Below, one piece after another: positions 1 through 11,600 of a stretch of 64,000 bases of DNA (positions are counted from its first letter, which is position 1; every line of letters starts with the position of its first letter). The stretch spans positions 621,041 through 685,040 of the forward strand of contig CM036154.1 in assembly GCA_020631735.1 (NCBI GenBank). Direction: 5' to 3'. The notes beneath the pieces were generated by a model. It saw nothing but the letters and a program-made list of their open reading frames with translations, did no database searches and was not told the DNA's origin. This DNA comes from Saccharum officinarum. Its lineage: Eukaryota; Streptophyta; Magnoliopsida; Poales; Poaceae. Made by a program: the position numbers and the translations under genes.

Positions 1-1098
1 GAGCTTCATAGAAGAATTAGACAAGTCTATCATGGTTATCATTAACAACATCATGATCAATTTAAAAAATAGAAGAAGATCCTAAGAAGTATTTCAGAGT
101 TGTGCTATAGAAGCTAAGGAGGAATCCGTCATATGCCAAGTTAGAGAAGTGTGAATGTTGGGTTTTAAAAACAGTTCGTATGTAATGACCATAGATGGAA
201 ATTTCGATGGAACCATCCAAGGTTGAAGCAGTCCACAGGATGGGAGCAGCCATAGACTGGTGCCTACATCAAAAATTTTCTTGGATTAGCTAGACCTTGT
301 CGTCGACCATACCTGATAGTTATCAGAATTTTGTGGCATAATGTGATGCTCCAAGCAAGAATTAGGAAGTGTAAGTAAGTAGAATGATCGAGTGACTGCT
401 TATGCTTCATGATAGATGAGAGATCATGAGAACTACCCCACACGTAACCTTGAGTTAGCCACAGTCCTTCATGCCCTCAAGATTTGGAAGCACTACCTGA
501 TCAATAAGTGTGAAATCTACACCGATCACAAGAGCCTCGAGTATTTCTTCATGCAAGATGAGCTGAACATGAGACAACCCATATTGTTAGAATTGATCAA
601 GGGCTATGATCTAGAGATTCATTGTCATCCTAAAAAGCCAATGATGTGGCAGATGCTTGAATAAGAAGAGCTATTGCAACACCTTAGTTGCCCAAGAGCA
701 ATTGCCTAAAGTGACCTAAAGAAGTTTGAGAAGTTGATGATAGTGATCACCTACACCATAGAAGAGAAGATCGGAGCGCATAGAAATTATACAAGGAGAT
801 CCAAGAAATCAAGATACTTATGCAAGAAGAAAAGCCCTAGAATTATAGGATCAATGAATGAAACACTGTGTGGTAAAGGATCAGCTAAGTGTTCCACAGA
901 ATCAGCAGTTCCAAGAATCCATCTTGTCAGAAGGACTAGAAGTCCAATATTGCAGCTTTGGCTAAATGCGACACTTGCCAAAGAGTGAAGGCTGAACACT
1001 AGAGACCCGCAGGATTACTTCAGCCCTTGGACATACCTCTAATGAAGTAGGAAGATATCAGAATGAACATTATAGTTGGCATCTTTTATGAATATTAT
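1..1098 (+). pseudogene. Decayed Ty3/gypsy chromovirus pol fragment (RT palm/thumb, RNase H, integrase N-terminus)
   Basis: Conceptual translation with many frame breaks follows the order of a chromovirus pol. Positions 13-160 resemble the RT stretch around the catalytic aspartates, but the aspartate pair reads INN, so the active site is lost. Positions 410-660 (open from 416 to 664) match Ty3 RNase H, with YPTRNLELA, HALKIW and TDHKSLEYF. Positions 960-1098 match the CDTC..VKAEH zinc-finger end of integrase and the first strand of its core (EDIRMN). Homology stops at 1098, where an inverted Tat LTR begins. No 5' part, LTR or intact frame is present. Family assignment to Ty3/gypsy is secure. 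This is the oldest layer of the nest. Confidence 0.8.
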
Positions 1099-1400
1099 TG
1101 TCGACGTCTGGTCCTGCGGGGGTCCTAAGCCAACGAGTGAATCAAATGCTGCGTGTCCCTGATCTGGATGGTGATGCAAGGAGGATACATGGGGATTTAT
1201 CCTGGTTCGGGCAAAAGAAGGCCCTACGTCCAGTGGGGGGGGAGAGTACTGTATTTCCTTGCACCTAAGTGCTTGCGTAGGGGTTACAAGCTGTGAGAGA
1301 GGGAACCGAGCCTAGGTCTCAAAGGAAAAGTGAGAGTACAAAGGAGATTGCTTGAGATGTTGATTTGTGGGTTGTGTGCCTTTGCCTATTTGCGCTTGAG
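1099..1400 (-). repeat. 3' end of a Tat-lineage LTR, inverted
   Basis: Read on the minus strand this matches the last ~270 bases of the LTR at 44984-46123. Shared blocks include the reverse complements of the stretch ending in GGACGTAGGGCCTTCTTTTG and of CTTGCATCACCATCCAGG. The plus strand begins TGTCGACGTCTGG at 1099, a decayed form of the inverted LTR terminus TGTCGGTGTTCGG. Homology fades in the R region near 1350-1400, where a ~20 bp direct repeat (GCTTGAGATGTTGATTTGTG, near 1352 and 1395) marks a rearrangement joint. The orientation implies a Tat element on the minus strand. Confidence 0.8.
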
Positions 1401-1413
1401 ATGTTGATTTGTG

Positions 1414-1618
1414 TTCCACTGCCAGAGGGTGCTGCCGCTGATGCAGCGCCGGCTCTGGCTCGACGAGATGACGCCGGAGGCGTCGTTGGAGGGGAGCAAG
1501 ATGTCGCATGAGTCCCTCCCCCTCGATGAGGTCGCTCGACGTGCACGGTGGATGGTGGGGAGCTTCTAGCAGGAGGACGTCGACAGAGTCCCAATGCACC
1601 TAGAGATTCGAGCCCTTG
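1414..1618 (+). pseudogene. Fragment of the Tat antisense gene, exon 1 3' end, with splice donor
   Basis: The plus-strand translation contains LDEMTPEASLEGSKMSHESL and RRARWMVGSF, matching the antisense gene at 56285-56500 on the minus strand (RLDQMTPEASLEGTRMSHES, RRARRMVGNF). One in-frame stop follows GSF. The similarity ends at CCCTTG followed by GTAAGTGTGG, a good plant splice donor at the place where the other copy has GTACGT. Positions 1619-1680 are therefore probably intron. The fragment is co-oriented with the antisense gene of the minus-strand Tat whose LTR end lies just upstream. The exon 1 region carrying the Transposase_28-type domain is deleted. Confidence 0.78.
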
Positions 1619-1680
1619 GTAAGTGTGGTTTTTGACGATCTTAAGTCCTTTTGCTTCCGGATCCCTTCTGCTAACCTGGT

Positions 1681-4600
1681 TGTAACACCCTAGGTGTTTG
1701 CCTTGCATATTAGCATCAGTTGAGCATGATCATGGCATGGCATTACCATAAGCATCATCATTTCATGTGCATCTTTGCTTGAAACATGACCTTGCAACAT
1801 TTTGCAACATATGTGTGTTATGGGTGCTAGTGATGAGATCATGTGTGTTGCCCATGCTAGTACATGTGTTAGTTTTGTTATGCTTGAAAACATGTGAAAC
1901 ATGCTCATAAAACATATGCAACACTATGTTTCCATAACTATGCTAGTGATGTGTCATTAGTTAGAGCCATAGTGTTTCAATGCCTACTTGAGTAACTTTT
2001 ATGCATAAGTGGTGTTGATGTGTGTTAAGGCCTTGGCAATGTGTGTATCTTGTTAGTGGTGCAAAATGAACTAAGGTTTATGTTTAGGTCCTGCCCTAAT
2101 TCCATCTCGACTCATGTGTTGACCATGGGTGACCCTAGAACCTTCCTAGTTTGACCTAACCAAAAGTATAGCTTAGGTTGCTTGCATGGCTGTGCCACCT
2201 TAACAAAGTTTGTGCCAAACTTCATGAGGAACAAAAGTTGTTTAGTGGTCAACTCATGAAAATGCTTAGAACACCCCCTAATATGTCCCACAAGGCATAT
2301 TGGGGTGCTGATTTCAGCACTTAGCCTTTTTGGCTAAGTCGTAACTGACATTCAGTTTCAAGATACCCCTCTTTGGAGGCCTGTATATTCCTAACCGTGC
2401 TGGACTAGTTCTTGTGATAGTAGACTTTCTCCTAGATCTTACATAGCTCTACCTTAAAGTCTCTTGCACCTCCTTCTAACTCAAGATGGTTTGAGAGTTT
2501 AGGGTTGATGCAAATCGGCTATCAGACATCCTTTGCCTGAACCGTTTTCTTGAGCCCCTCTTCGGAGCTCGATATCTCGCAATCTAGACCGAATCAAGCC
2601 TAGAGCTAGTAGACTCAATGCAAGACCTCACATAGCTTTAACTATGATTCAACTGCAGCTTCGGCTAATGTGGACTGGTTTAGGAGTTTTTGAGCACTCT
2701 AATCCTCGTGTCAGTCACTGGTTCCAGCATTTCATCTGTCGCGGTTTCAGAAGTTTAGAAACATGAACTCCGACCGTGGCCGTCCGTCCTCAGAAAACCG
2801 ACGCCGCGTGGCCTCCACGCGTCGGTGCTGCACCGTGTTCGTGTTCGCAAAGGCGCCACGCACCGCAGTCGCCCTCACTTGCCCGGTCACTCTTTCCCCT
2901 CGCCTCAGCGCCTCGCCACGCCTGTACGTAGCCGCACCCGCAGTGCGCCACCGCGTTCCTCGTCGGTGCCGCACGCAACCACCAACCCTGAGCACCGATA
3001 CAGCCGCGCTCGAGCTACGTCTGCTCCTCCTCGCTCCGCCACATCACCCACTGTATCCATAGGCAAGGTGAGAAGGCCGGGCTGGCCATCTTCCCAACCT
3101 CCGGCGGAGCCGCCGTTGTGGTGTGTGCCGCTAGCCCGCTCTGTCACCTTTTCTTCTCCCTCTTCACACGCATTGACATCACCGTGATCTCGTGAGCCTG
3201 CTGCGCCCCTTTATGTGACCCGCCGTGGCCGGGGTCGTGCTACCGATGGTGAGCAGCGCCGCCGTCCGCCGTAGCACGGCGCCGCCGTGGTAGCCGCCCA
3301 CCACCGGCCACAAAACCACCGCCATCGGGTTCGCCTCAACCAGGCGAACGCGTCGGTGCCCGCCGCACCACCGGAGGAGCCACCGGCGGTGAGCTTTTGC
3401 TCACCGGAGCTCCTCCCCTGCCTCTGAGCCTAAGGCATGTGGGTCCCCTCTGTCAGCGCAGGCTTTCCCCCTGCCTCTGAGCCTATGTTATATGTATTGT
3501 TGCATTAAGTGGTAGGAGTTGTTTGGAACCCTTGCTGCATTATATCATTCCTTGTCCAGATATACTAATCCATGAATCCTATGTAGACAGGATCGTTTGT
3601 ATGCTTAGCCCTGCTTTATTAGAACGGTAATGTTAGGTGATCTCCTATCACCTGCAAAGTAGGAAGTATTGGGTCACGGTTGGCTATATTTGCTATCGTG
3701 GAAAAGAACCAAGTGTTAATAATGAATTTAGACCGGGCGGGATGTCGATAGCAAAGCAACAAGGCATGGAGGTCTTGGGTGTGGAACTATCCCCGTCTGT
3801 GTCGGTTAAGGACCGATCCACTGTACTTCCTTTGTCATTTTGAACGCAGCCTAACACTTAGCTGGCCGGCCTGAGGTTGCCGATCGCGAAGCCGAGTAGC
3901 TCAACTTAGGCTGCGAAGCCGAAAAGTGTAAGTCACCTCGGAGGGGAGCCAGGTGGGACCAAGGGCAGGTGAGTTAAAAGTCCTGAGCTTCCTGGCCACT
4001 GGAATCCCTGAGAGCGCGGCGCTGTTCGGGCCCATCCTGAGTTGTACCAAAGGTGACTGTTGATGACTCTTGCAAAGTATGCCCGGTTGGTGTTAGGAAT
4101 ACCCCCTCAGCTGAGTTTGAATCGATTCGAATCGCCGTCTCTCCCGGTTAGTGAGAAACTTGACAAAGCAGAGGCAACGTAGATTTCACTTAATCTACTG
4201 ATGGTTCTGAAGATGATGATGATATAATGATGGCCTTATAAACCTAATATGGTTACTATTGTTTGCTTAGCTAGATCAAGTGATTACTATAGTATAGGTA
4301 CTGATCTAGAGGATAGGTTAATAATGATTAACTTGATGCTTAAAGCAATAATAATTACTTATCTGTACTTAAGCTTTTATGCAAAGGTGTCAAGACAGCC
4401 CACTTATATAAAGCCTTGCATACTCCTTGGTGTCACTTTATTTCTGGTTTTGACGGGTAAGTCTAGCTGAGTACCTTCTCGTACTCAGGGTTTATTCCCA
4501 CCTTGTTGCAGGTAGTAGATTCTTACTGGTTACCTGAAGTACTGTCTTCGCTGTTTGGTGTGAAGACTAGACCATTTGGCATGGTCTCTGTAGTTTCTCT

Positions 4601-4921
4601 TCTAATATGCTTTTGCAGGATGTGACTACGCACTGGCAGTATTTGCACTAAATGTGTTTTCAAAATTATGTTGCTTCCGCTATTCCTAATTTGGTTTGTA
4701 ATTACTTATTCGTACTCCGATGTATGAGAACTACTTATGAACTGTTGTAACAAGTGCTGTGTTATGTTGAATCACTACGATCTTGGTTGCTCTCGGTTTT
4801 GTTTGAAATCCCTCATGATTTCGTGGACTACCGGAGTTATATGGGCTCAAGTTTGAGAATTTGATCGCTTCGGCGATTGTTTTTAGACTTGTGCTCTTAT
4901 AATTTGGACGGTTCTGTTACA
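1681..4921 (+). repeat. 5' LTR of chromovirus element A
   Basis: The LTR starts TGTAACACCC and ends TTCTGTTACA, giving a perfect 7 bp terminal inverted repeat (TGTAACA/TGTTACA). It is followed by GC and a primer-binding site. Length is 3241 bp, in the range of long LTRs of Tekay/Del chromoviruses. It has a GC-rich island at about 2760-3430 inside otherwise AT-rich sequence and a block at about 3600-4200 also found in LTRs B and C. Short open frames in the island occur on both strands, are not conserved as proteins, and are not called as genes. No matching 3' LTR was found in the window. Confidence 0.85.
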
Positions 4922-4923
4922 GC

Positions 4924-4935
4924 TGGTATTGGAGC
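4924..4935 (+). other. Primer-binding site, element A
   Basis: TGGTATTGGAGC lies two bases after the LTR end. It is a mutated form of TGGTATCAGAGC, which is complementary to the 3' end of plant initiator tRNA-Met and is intact in element B. It defines the LTR/internal boundary and the plus orientation. Confidence 0.75.
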
Positions 4936-6282
4936 AAGATTCAACATTAAACATATCATTTGTGTATTTAAACAAAGGCTTTTGTGAAAAGTATTAATTT
5001 TAATCTAAAGAGTGCCAGTGGTCATATCTTATATGCCCAAATAAGGACTATTAGGTGGCTTATTAAAGTACTAACTTGGGGGTTCTTGTTTGTTTTCTGT
5101 TTCGTTGTCCATACGGCGTGCTATTGTATGGATGCCATCCGCTTGGGTGGTAATGTATGGATCAAATTACCTCTACGCCCTGGTAAGTGAGAGTTGTGAG
5201 AGCATGACAGTCCAACCGTCGGTCTAGGGGAAAGTAGTTGTGGTTACTCACATATTTATATGTTCAATCATATATATATGAGGGTACTTAATTGTGGGTA
5301 TATCTGTCGGGTAGCCTTGATACTGAAGTATATACGTCGGGGGGACATATGTATGGGAAGTATTTAGTTATTGCTTTCCTTGTGTGTTATTGGGAACTGT
5401 TGGGCTAAAATGCAATTTTCTGCAGGAACACTAACAACGTCTCCTGTAGAGCGACTAGTTATCGTTATTGAGAGAACGTGTGTATGCCACCGAACTATAC
5501 GCTAGAACTTTAAAATTCTTCCTAGGTTTGTGAAGACGTACGGTTCGTGCATGCACCATGTTCGCATCATGCATTGCATTTTGCATTACTCTCTCCCTTA
5601 TAACTGCTTACCCCACTTTTTCAAAAATTTTCTTCCTCCAAATGGGTTTCCCGTAAGCAGCTGCATTCTTTCGCAAACGACTAATGTAATCAACCGATCT
5701 AGGGGAGTGTCATTAGTTTCAACTTTGGGAATGCAATTTGGATCTGATCAGTGGAAGCAAACAATATACCAAAAATTCTTGATGAACCTCTCGTGGTGTA
5801 TCGTCTTGAGTTGTGATATCTTTGGAGCTACAACTCGCCTCCCTGTAACTCTAACCTTGGGAATCACCTTTGTTTGCTACCCCTTCTTGTATGATGTGTT
5901 CTACACACCTAATTCTTGACATGTGAGGATTCCTCATGGGTGTTGGTTCAATAATGGTGTTATGATTAGTAATCTACGGTGCCGCGACGAAACCGAGGGC
6001 CTCCTGTGAGCGCGCACACAAGGTTATGCTGCTTGGCACGAGCTGGTATCGCGGATTGCTAGTCATGATTCATTATGGAGCTACACCGATGTGTTATCTT
6101 TCCATGAGCTTTTCCTTGGTTATCTTTCCTTATCTTGTCAGAAGATCTTTGTCCCGGACCCAGATGTTCTTTTGTCAGGATTTGGAACCTTGATAGTTGG
6201 ATACAACCTCTTTGACATGTTTATATCATTCGTCAACGGCTTTCCAACACCATCAATACTCACTGGTTTCCCGTAACTGTAG
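4936..6282 (+). other. Untranslated leader of element A
   Basis: No protein similarity was recognised. The sequence aligns in blocks with the leaders of the B copies (13734 on and 23802 on), for example TAAGGACTATTAGGTGGCTT and the stretch near 5985-6050 that recurs near 16660-16735. Open frames of 60-130 codons in it are not shared with the B leaders and are treated as chance. Confidence 0.65.
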
Positions 6283-7242
6283 ATGCCTCGTCAGCTTCGC
6301 TCTGGCAGTAGGAGTTGTGACAATGTGGAGCCTCCATTATCTCATCCTCTGCAACCTACTTCTACTGAGTTACTACAAATGCTTGCTGAAAGTCAGCGTG
6401 CTTTGGCTGAAAGTGTTTGTATCAATGTCTATCAAGGACCTGAGCCTATTCATTATAGCAACTATAAGGATTTCTTAGATACTGAGCCTCCTATCTTTTG
6501 AGAAGCAGAAGAGCCACTTCAGGCAGATGAATGGTTAAACTCTATTGAACAAAAGTTTCGCTTACTCAATGTGGCCGATGATATGAAAACAGAGTATGCT
6601 TCGCAATAATTACAAGGGCCTATAGGTATTTGGTGGCATCATTATAGGAGCACTCTGCCTAAGAATGATGAGGTCATTTGGGATTAGTTCAAAGAAGCTT
6701 TTCGAGGACATTACATTCCTCCTAGTCTTATGGCTATCAAGCACACCGAGTTCATGAAGCTCACTCAAGGTGACCGAAGTGTAACCGAATATTGGCATGA
6801 GTTCATTCATCTATCAAGGTATGCTTCAGATTTTGTCAACACCGAGGCCAAGAGGATTGCTAGTTTCAAGAGGGGGCTTTGTCCCAAATTGATGAAGACC
6901 ATGTGTAATAGCAAGTGTGCAACGTTTAATGAGTTTGTTAGTGATACTCTAATGCAAGAAAACTGCAATGCTGTTCATGCTGCTTCTAAGTATCATTAGA
7001 TAGCTTCTAAAGCTAGGGCTTCTCAATCTAACACTTTTATAATGATTACTTCCCATCCTCAATCATCTGATGTATCTGCTAGATATCATCCATATCAGAA
7101 AAGGGGTCAGGTCAAGAAGAGTAATGTTAAGAAAGGAAAGTCTAACGTCCCACCAAGTAACCGACCGTGCTGGAACTGCAATACGCCAGGTCATTGGGCC
7201 AAAGATTGTCCTCATCCTCAAAAGAGTATAGATGAAATGTAG
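6283..7242 (+). pseudogene. gag: gag of chromovirus element A (disrupted)
   Basis: A single reading frame runs from an ATG at 6283 (MPRQLRSGS) to 7242 but contains internal stops at 6499-6501, 6607-6609, 6685-6687 and 6997-6999. The middle part (6520-6990) has the retrotransposon gag signature: WLNSIEQKF, FKEAFRGHYIPP and VTEYWHEFIHLSRYA. The C-terminus has one CCHC zinc knuckle, CWNCNTPGHWAKDC, at 7168-7209, which would bind the element RNA. Gag forms the particle that packages element RNA. Pol follows in another frame after 7242, so at least one frameshift has occurred. The start was chosen as the first ATG in frame that matches the MPR-type chromovirus gag start. Confidence 0.85.
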
Positions 7243-7259
7243 CAAATGTGTGTAAAGGA

Positions 7260-7670
7260 CATGTCAAATACACCATAGTGGAACAAGTTCCTACTGGCGA
7301 AGTCATTACGGCTGGTGCATTTCTGGTGAACCAACAACCTACCGTTGTGCTGTTTGATTCAGACGCTTCTCATTCTTTTATCAGTTCAACCTTTGCAACC
7401 TAGCATGGTATGAAAATGGTTACCTTAGACAGAGGTGGTTACAATATAAGTGCGGCTGGAAATAACATCTCCACCAACCAATTAGTCTTAGGAGCAAAGA
7501 TCGAGATAGAAGGACGTTTGTATAAGGTGGATCTTGTGGTATTACCAGGATTGGGTCTTGACGTAATTTTGGGAATGAAGTGGATGAGTGGAAACAGTGT
7601 TTTCATTGATACCTCTACAAGAGTGATTATGCTCAGGGATCCCAATGATCAACAAGCATTTCTAGTATAG
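7260..7670 (+). pseudogene. Aspartic protease region of element A (active-site change)
   Basis: The protease reads VVLFDSDASHSFIS at about 7347-7388, then the conserved VLPGLGLDVILGMKWM stretch before 7600. The family active site is D-S/T-G-A; here the glycine at 7362-7364 is replaced by aspartate, which should abolish activity. There is one stop upstream of the open part (about 7404) and another after QAFLV (7668-7670). This protease normally cleaves the Gag-Pol polyprotein. It is in the same frame as the RT that follows. Confidence 0.8.
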
Positions 7671-8387
7671 CTTCCTTGAGATGTTAGTCCTCAGACTACA
7701 GTTAATGCTACTATAGCAAAGGCAAAGGAAATAGCAGATGTCCCTGTGGTATGCGAGTTTCCTGATGTCTTTCCTGATGATTTACCCGGATTACCTCTGG
7801 ACCATGATGTGGAATTCAAGATTGAGCTACTTCCTGGTACTGCACCGATCTCAAGAAGACCATATAGAATGCCGCCAAAGGAGTTAGCTAAGCTCAAGAT
7901 TCAACTTGAAGAACTCTTACAAAAAGGTCTGATTCGTCCCAGTTCTTCTCCTTGGGGTTGCCCTACCATCTTTGTGAAGAAGAAAGATCAGTCTCTACGC
8001 ATGTGTGTAGACTATCGGTCGCTCAATGCAGTCACTATCAAGAATAAATATCCATTGCCTCGCATTGATATTTTGTTTGATCAGTTGTCCAAAGCGAAGG
8101 TATTCTCAAAAATTGATCTGAGATCTGGGTATCATCAAATCAAGATTCGTCCTGAAGACATACCAAAAACAGCTTTCTCCACCAAATACGGGTTGTATGA
8201 GTATTTGGTTATGTCATTCAGGTTGACTAATGCCCCTGCGCATTTCATGTACCTGATGAATTCGGTATTCATGCAAGAATTGGACAAATTCGTGGTCGTC
8301 TTCATTGATGATATTCTCATCTATTCCGAGAATGAAGAAGAACATGCCGAGTATCTAAGAATTGTACTATCCAGGTTGCGAGAACAT
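7671..8387 (+). pseudogene. Reverse transcriptase of element A, truncated at its 3' end
   Basis: Starting from [16 protein letters not shown], the RT is nearly intact: [58 protein letters not shown] and the catalytic FIDD at 8301-8312. The open frame starting at 7746 continues past the RT to 8597, but RT similarity ends abruptly around RLREHMLL (8370-8387), where KLYAKFSKC would be expected. From there the DNA belongs to a Tat antisense-gene intron and exon. RNase H, integrase, chromodomain and 3' LTR of element A are missing, so a deletion joined A to the older Tat. A product of the 283-codon frame would be a chimera of RT and out-of-frame antisense-exon sequence. Confidence 0.88.
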
Positions 8388-8402
8388 ATGCTTCTGTTCC
8401 AG

Positions 8403-8647
8403 AGTTGGAGAAGGAGCAGCAGGCGGCTCAGGCGACAACCACCTCGTTCCAGAACCTCTTTGAAGCCGAGGCCAGGTGGACTCAGTTGCTTCAGGGCGCC
8501 ATTACCTTCGTATGCGATAGCCTGGGGGTCAAGCCCGACGCCGACACCGAGGAGGACACCTCGGGGAACTCCTTCGTCCGTCGGATGGTGGCACTAGGCC
8601 ACCTCGTCCGTGAGAGGATACGATGTGGGCTTCATCACGGCATGAAG
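8403..8647 (+). pseudogene. Terminal exon of a Tat antisense gene, interrupted by LTR B1
   Basis: The frame from 8405 contains [39 protein letters not shown] and GLHHGMK. It matches the last exon of the antisense gene at 53459-53701 on the minus strand ([39 protein letters not shown]). It is preceded by CTTCTGTTCCAG, a splice acceptor at the same position as the TTTCAG acceptor of the other copy. Similarity stops at GTGAAG, exactly where LTR B1 begins, so B inserted into this exon. It is co-oriented with the exon 1 fragment at 1414-1618 and is inferred to be part of the same dismembered minus-strand Tat element. Confidence 0.8.
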
Positions 8648-11600
8648 TGTAACACCCTGGTGTTATCTTGCATGTTTAGGCACTAACCTTGCATGAGCCT
8701 AGCTTGATCCACTCCTATCATGAACCTATCCTCTTGTTGGTTAAACCAAAGTGATGAAACATTTATTTTGAACCAATGCAACATCCCTGTTTCACCAGTG
8801 CAACATCTTTGTTCAATTATTGAAACATAACTTGTACCTAAGTGCTGTCATGCATGGCATGATATGGCCATGTGTACCCTATGCATTCCTTGCCTTACAC
8901 ATTGGTAAACATCTTTGGGATGAATGATCATCATGTAACAAGACCCTGAAACATAGTGATGAAACATATGAAACAATGTTTGTATTCTATGTTCCCATTA
9001 TGTGTTAACAAGGGATGTTATGTAAATGATACTTGGGATGGTCTAACATGCTCTATAGTACCTTAACTATGTTTAGGATACCTAATGGAGCAATGCTTAG
9101 GTTGACCAAGTTGCCTAATTAAGCTTCTAATCCTTAGTTTGACCCTAATTGACCAAATGACTCCTTTTGTTCCTTGATTTAAAAAGTGCATCAAGATGAC
9201 CTTGCATGTTGGTGCACCCTATAGAAAAATTGTAGAAATTTTATTGTGGAGCAAAAGTCTTTTAATGATCATCTCATGAAAATGCTTGGAACCTGCTCAA
9301 ACTGGGGCCACAAGGCTGAATTGGCATGCTGTTTAGCACTTAGCCATTTTAGTTAAGTCCTAACTGCTATGCAGTTCGAGGTGACCCTCTTTGGAGTACT
9401 GTAACTTCCTAACTAAGCCAAACCAGCTCGAGCTCCAATTGGAAATCTTGCAGTACTCATATAGTTCTCCAACTTTGTTAATTACGCCATGGCCTAACTC
9501 GAGCCGGTTTGGGAAATAATCAGTGACAAAAATCAGCCGTCACTCACCCTGATGAACTGAAAAACCGGAACCATTCAGCAGCTACAGTGCTGAGCAGCTT
9601 CAGAGCCTTGTCGCCGCGTGTGCGCCATGCGCCGTGGCTGTCCTAGCGCCGTTGCCTGTTGTCCATCGAGAAGAGGAGCACCCCCCTGCATTGCCTGAGC
9701 CGTGCCCTCCTTGTTCCTTTCTCGCCCACTCACGTCTGAGGCAGAAAATGCCATCTCCTCCTCCGCCAAGAGCTCCAGCGACCCTGTACGCCTACGTAGC
9801 CTTGGCACTGCTCGCTCCACCATAGCCGTAGCTTCATCGTCATCTCCTCTATCTCGTCCGCGCCTTGGATGGTCAAGCCAAGCGAAGGTGAGGGCGTAAA
9901 CAACGATTTCACCACCACCGCCGGAGGTCACCCTCGTCTCCTGCCATGGTGGCTCATGGCTAGGATGCCGTGGGAGGTCTCTAGCGATTCCACCTTGCAT
10001 GTGGATGTGCACAGCCCTGGAGATGCTCCAGCGCCACCGTTTGCCGCCGGTCCGCCGCTCCTCCGGCCGGAGCATGGACACCGGCCACCGGCGTCGCCTG
10101 CCTCCATGGGAAGCTGGCCTGGGGTCACCTCAAGCCGAGCCGAGGGGCCCCTTGGATGTGCGTGGGCCTCCTGCCGCTCCTCCACTGCCACTTGCCGCCA
10201 GAGCGCCACCCCGGCTGGCCGGAGCCGCGGGCTGGCCACCTCCTCTGTTTCCCGGCGAGCTAAAGAAGGAGGCCGTCGCCTCTCTCTGTCTCTCCCTATG
10301 TGGGTATGACAAGCGGGCCCGGTTGAGCAGTGGGTCCCGCGCATCGGTTAAACGGTGACTGATTTGGGTGCATGTTCGGGTGCGCTTAGCGAGTTAAGTT
10401 AGGGTTTGAGTTAATTTGTTTTTGGATTTCAGATTTTGTGTAAATCTTCTAAATTCCATATCTCATGCTAGGAAACACCAAAAATAGTAAATGTGGACTT
10501 TTTGGAAACCTTGAGAAGAGATCTATGCAGTGGATTCATAAAGTATAAGGTGTTTGCAGATGTTTTCTGATGTATTTAGTTAAGCTTTAAAAGTGCTCCT
10601 AAAAATGCTTATAACTTGACCAGAGCCATATTTAGAGTCTCGGAAGTCCAAAAATAGTGATTCTTGTTTTGTTAATCTTTTGATAACATGTAATAACTAA
10701 TAAAAATATTAAACCTATTAGTTGTTCCCTATTTTCTTAGGGTTTTGGTTTAATCTTGCTAATTAGGCATTTCTTGCATGTGTTGTTTGGGAAATTCATA
10801 ATTGATGCTGTGATGGTCCAAATGGTGTGAAATTTTTAAGATAGTATTGGCATGCTATGTATGTACTGTGGTATAAATTTCATGGTCATTGCTTACTGTA
10901 TGATCAAGTTATTGATTTAACTTGTTTATGGCTTAATAAATAGCTTATAAACATTACATAAATGATAAAATGGAAAATGTTGTTCCATTACCTTAGTATG
11001 ATTTTTCCCTATCATGTTGATTCATATTATGGCCATGTGTTCATAGAAAATATTGAGTTTTAGGTTTAACTTGCTCTCACATGATTTAGTTCCATATCCA
11101 CTTGTCTTTTTCATAGAGGTTGATATACATGTCCAAATGGCTTGAAATTTGGACAGTAGGCTATTGGGAGCATTTGTAGGCCAGTATAATTTTGGTAGAA
11201 TTTATTATGCACTTTTGATATGTGTTGATAATTCCACCTAATTATCTAGATAAATTAAGAAAATACATTAAAAGAATTTATTTAGGAATGGGCACTATGT
11301 TTTATAGGGTTCATTAGTCATGTGTGACATGTTATTAAAGTTGGTTTTCTCCAATTATATGTTTGTAATGTAAGTTAATAATTATTCCCTGTAAATGAAG
11401 TTTCTGGACAGATCTAGGAACTTAGCGAAGTTCTTTATGATATTGTGCTTTTTTGTAAAACTTGTTTATACAAAAGTTGTAGATAATTTATGTATCTAGC
11501 TGCTGTTAAAATTTTGTGGCATTTGGCCAAGTAGTTTTTGAGTTATAGATGTTTAAAGTTAGGTCCCAGATTTGGTTGCTCTCTGTTTGGAGCAGACCAG

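Noticed and set aside
62..253. 63-codon minus-strand frame
   Set aside because: Opposite strand of the decayed RT remnant; no similarity of its own.
1312..1708. Minus-strand frames of 95 and 129 codons
   Set aside because: They are antisense to the Tat LTR end and antisense-gene exon fragment identified on the plus strand.
9575..10344. Long overlapping open frames on both strands (168, 146, 138, 119 codons), repeated at 19657-20426
   Set aside because: They lie in the GC island of LTR B and recur only because the LTR is duplicated. They are open on both strands at once and have biased composition with no family similarity.
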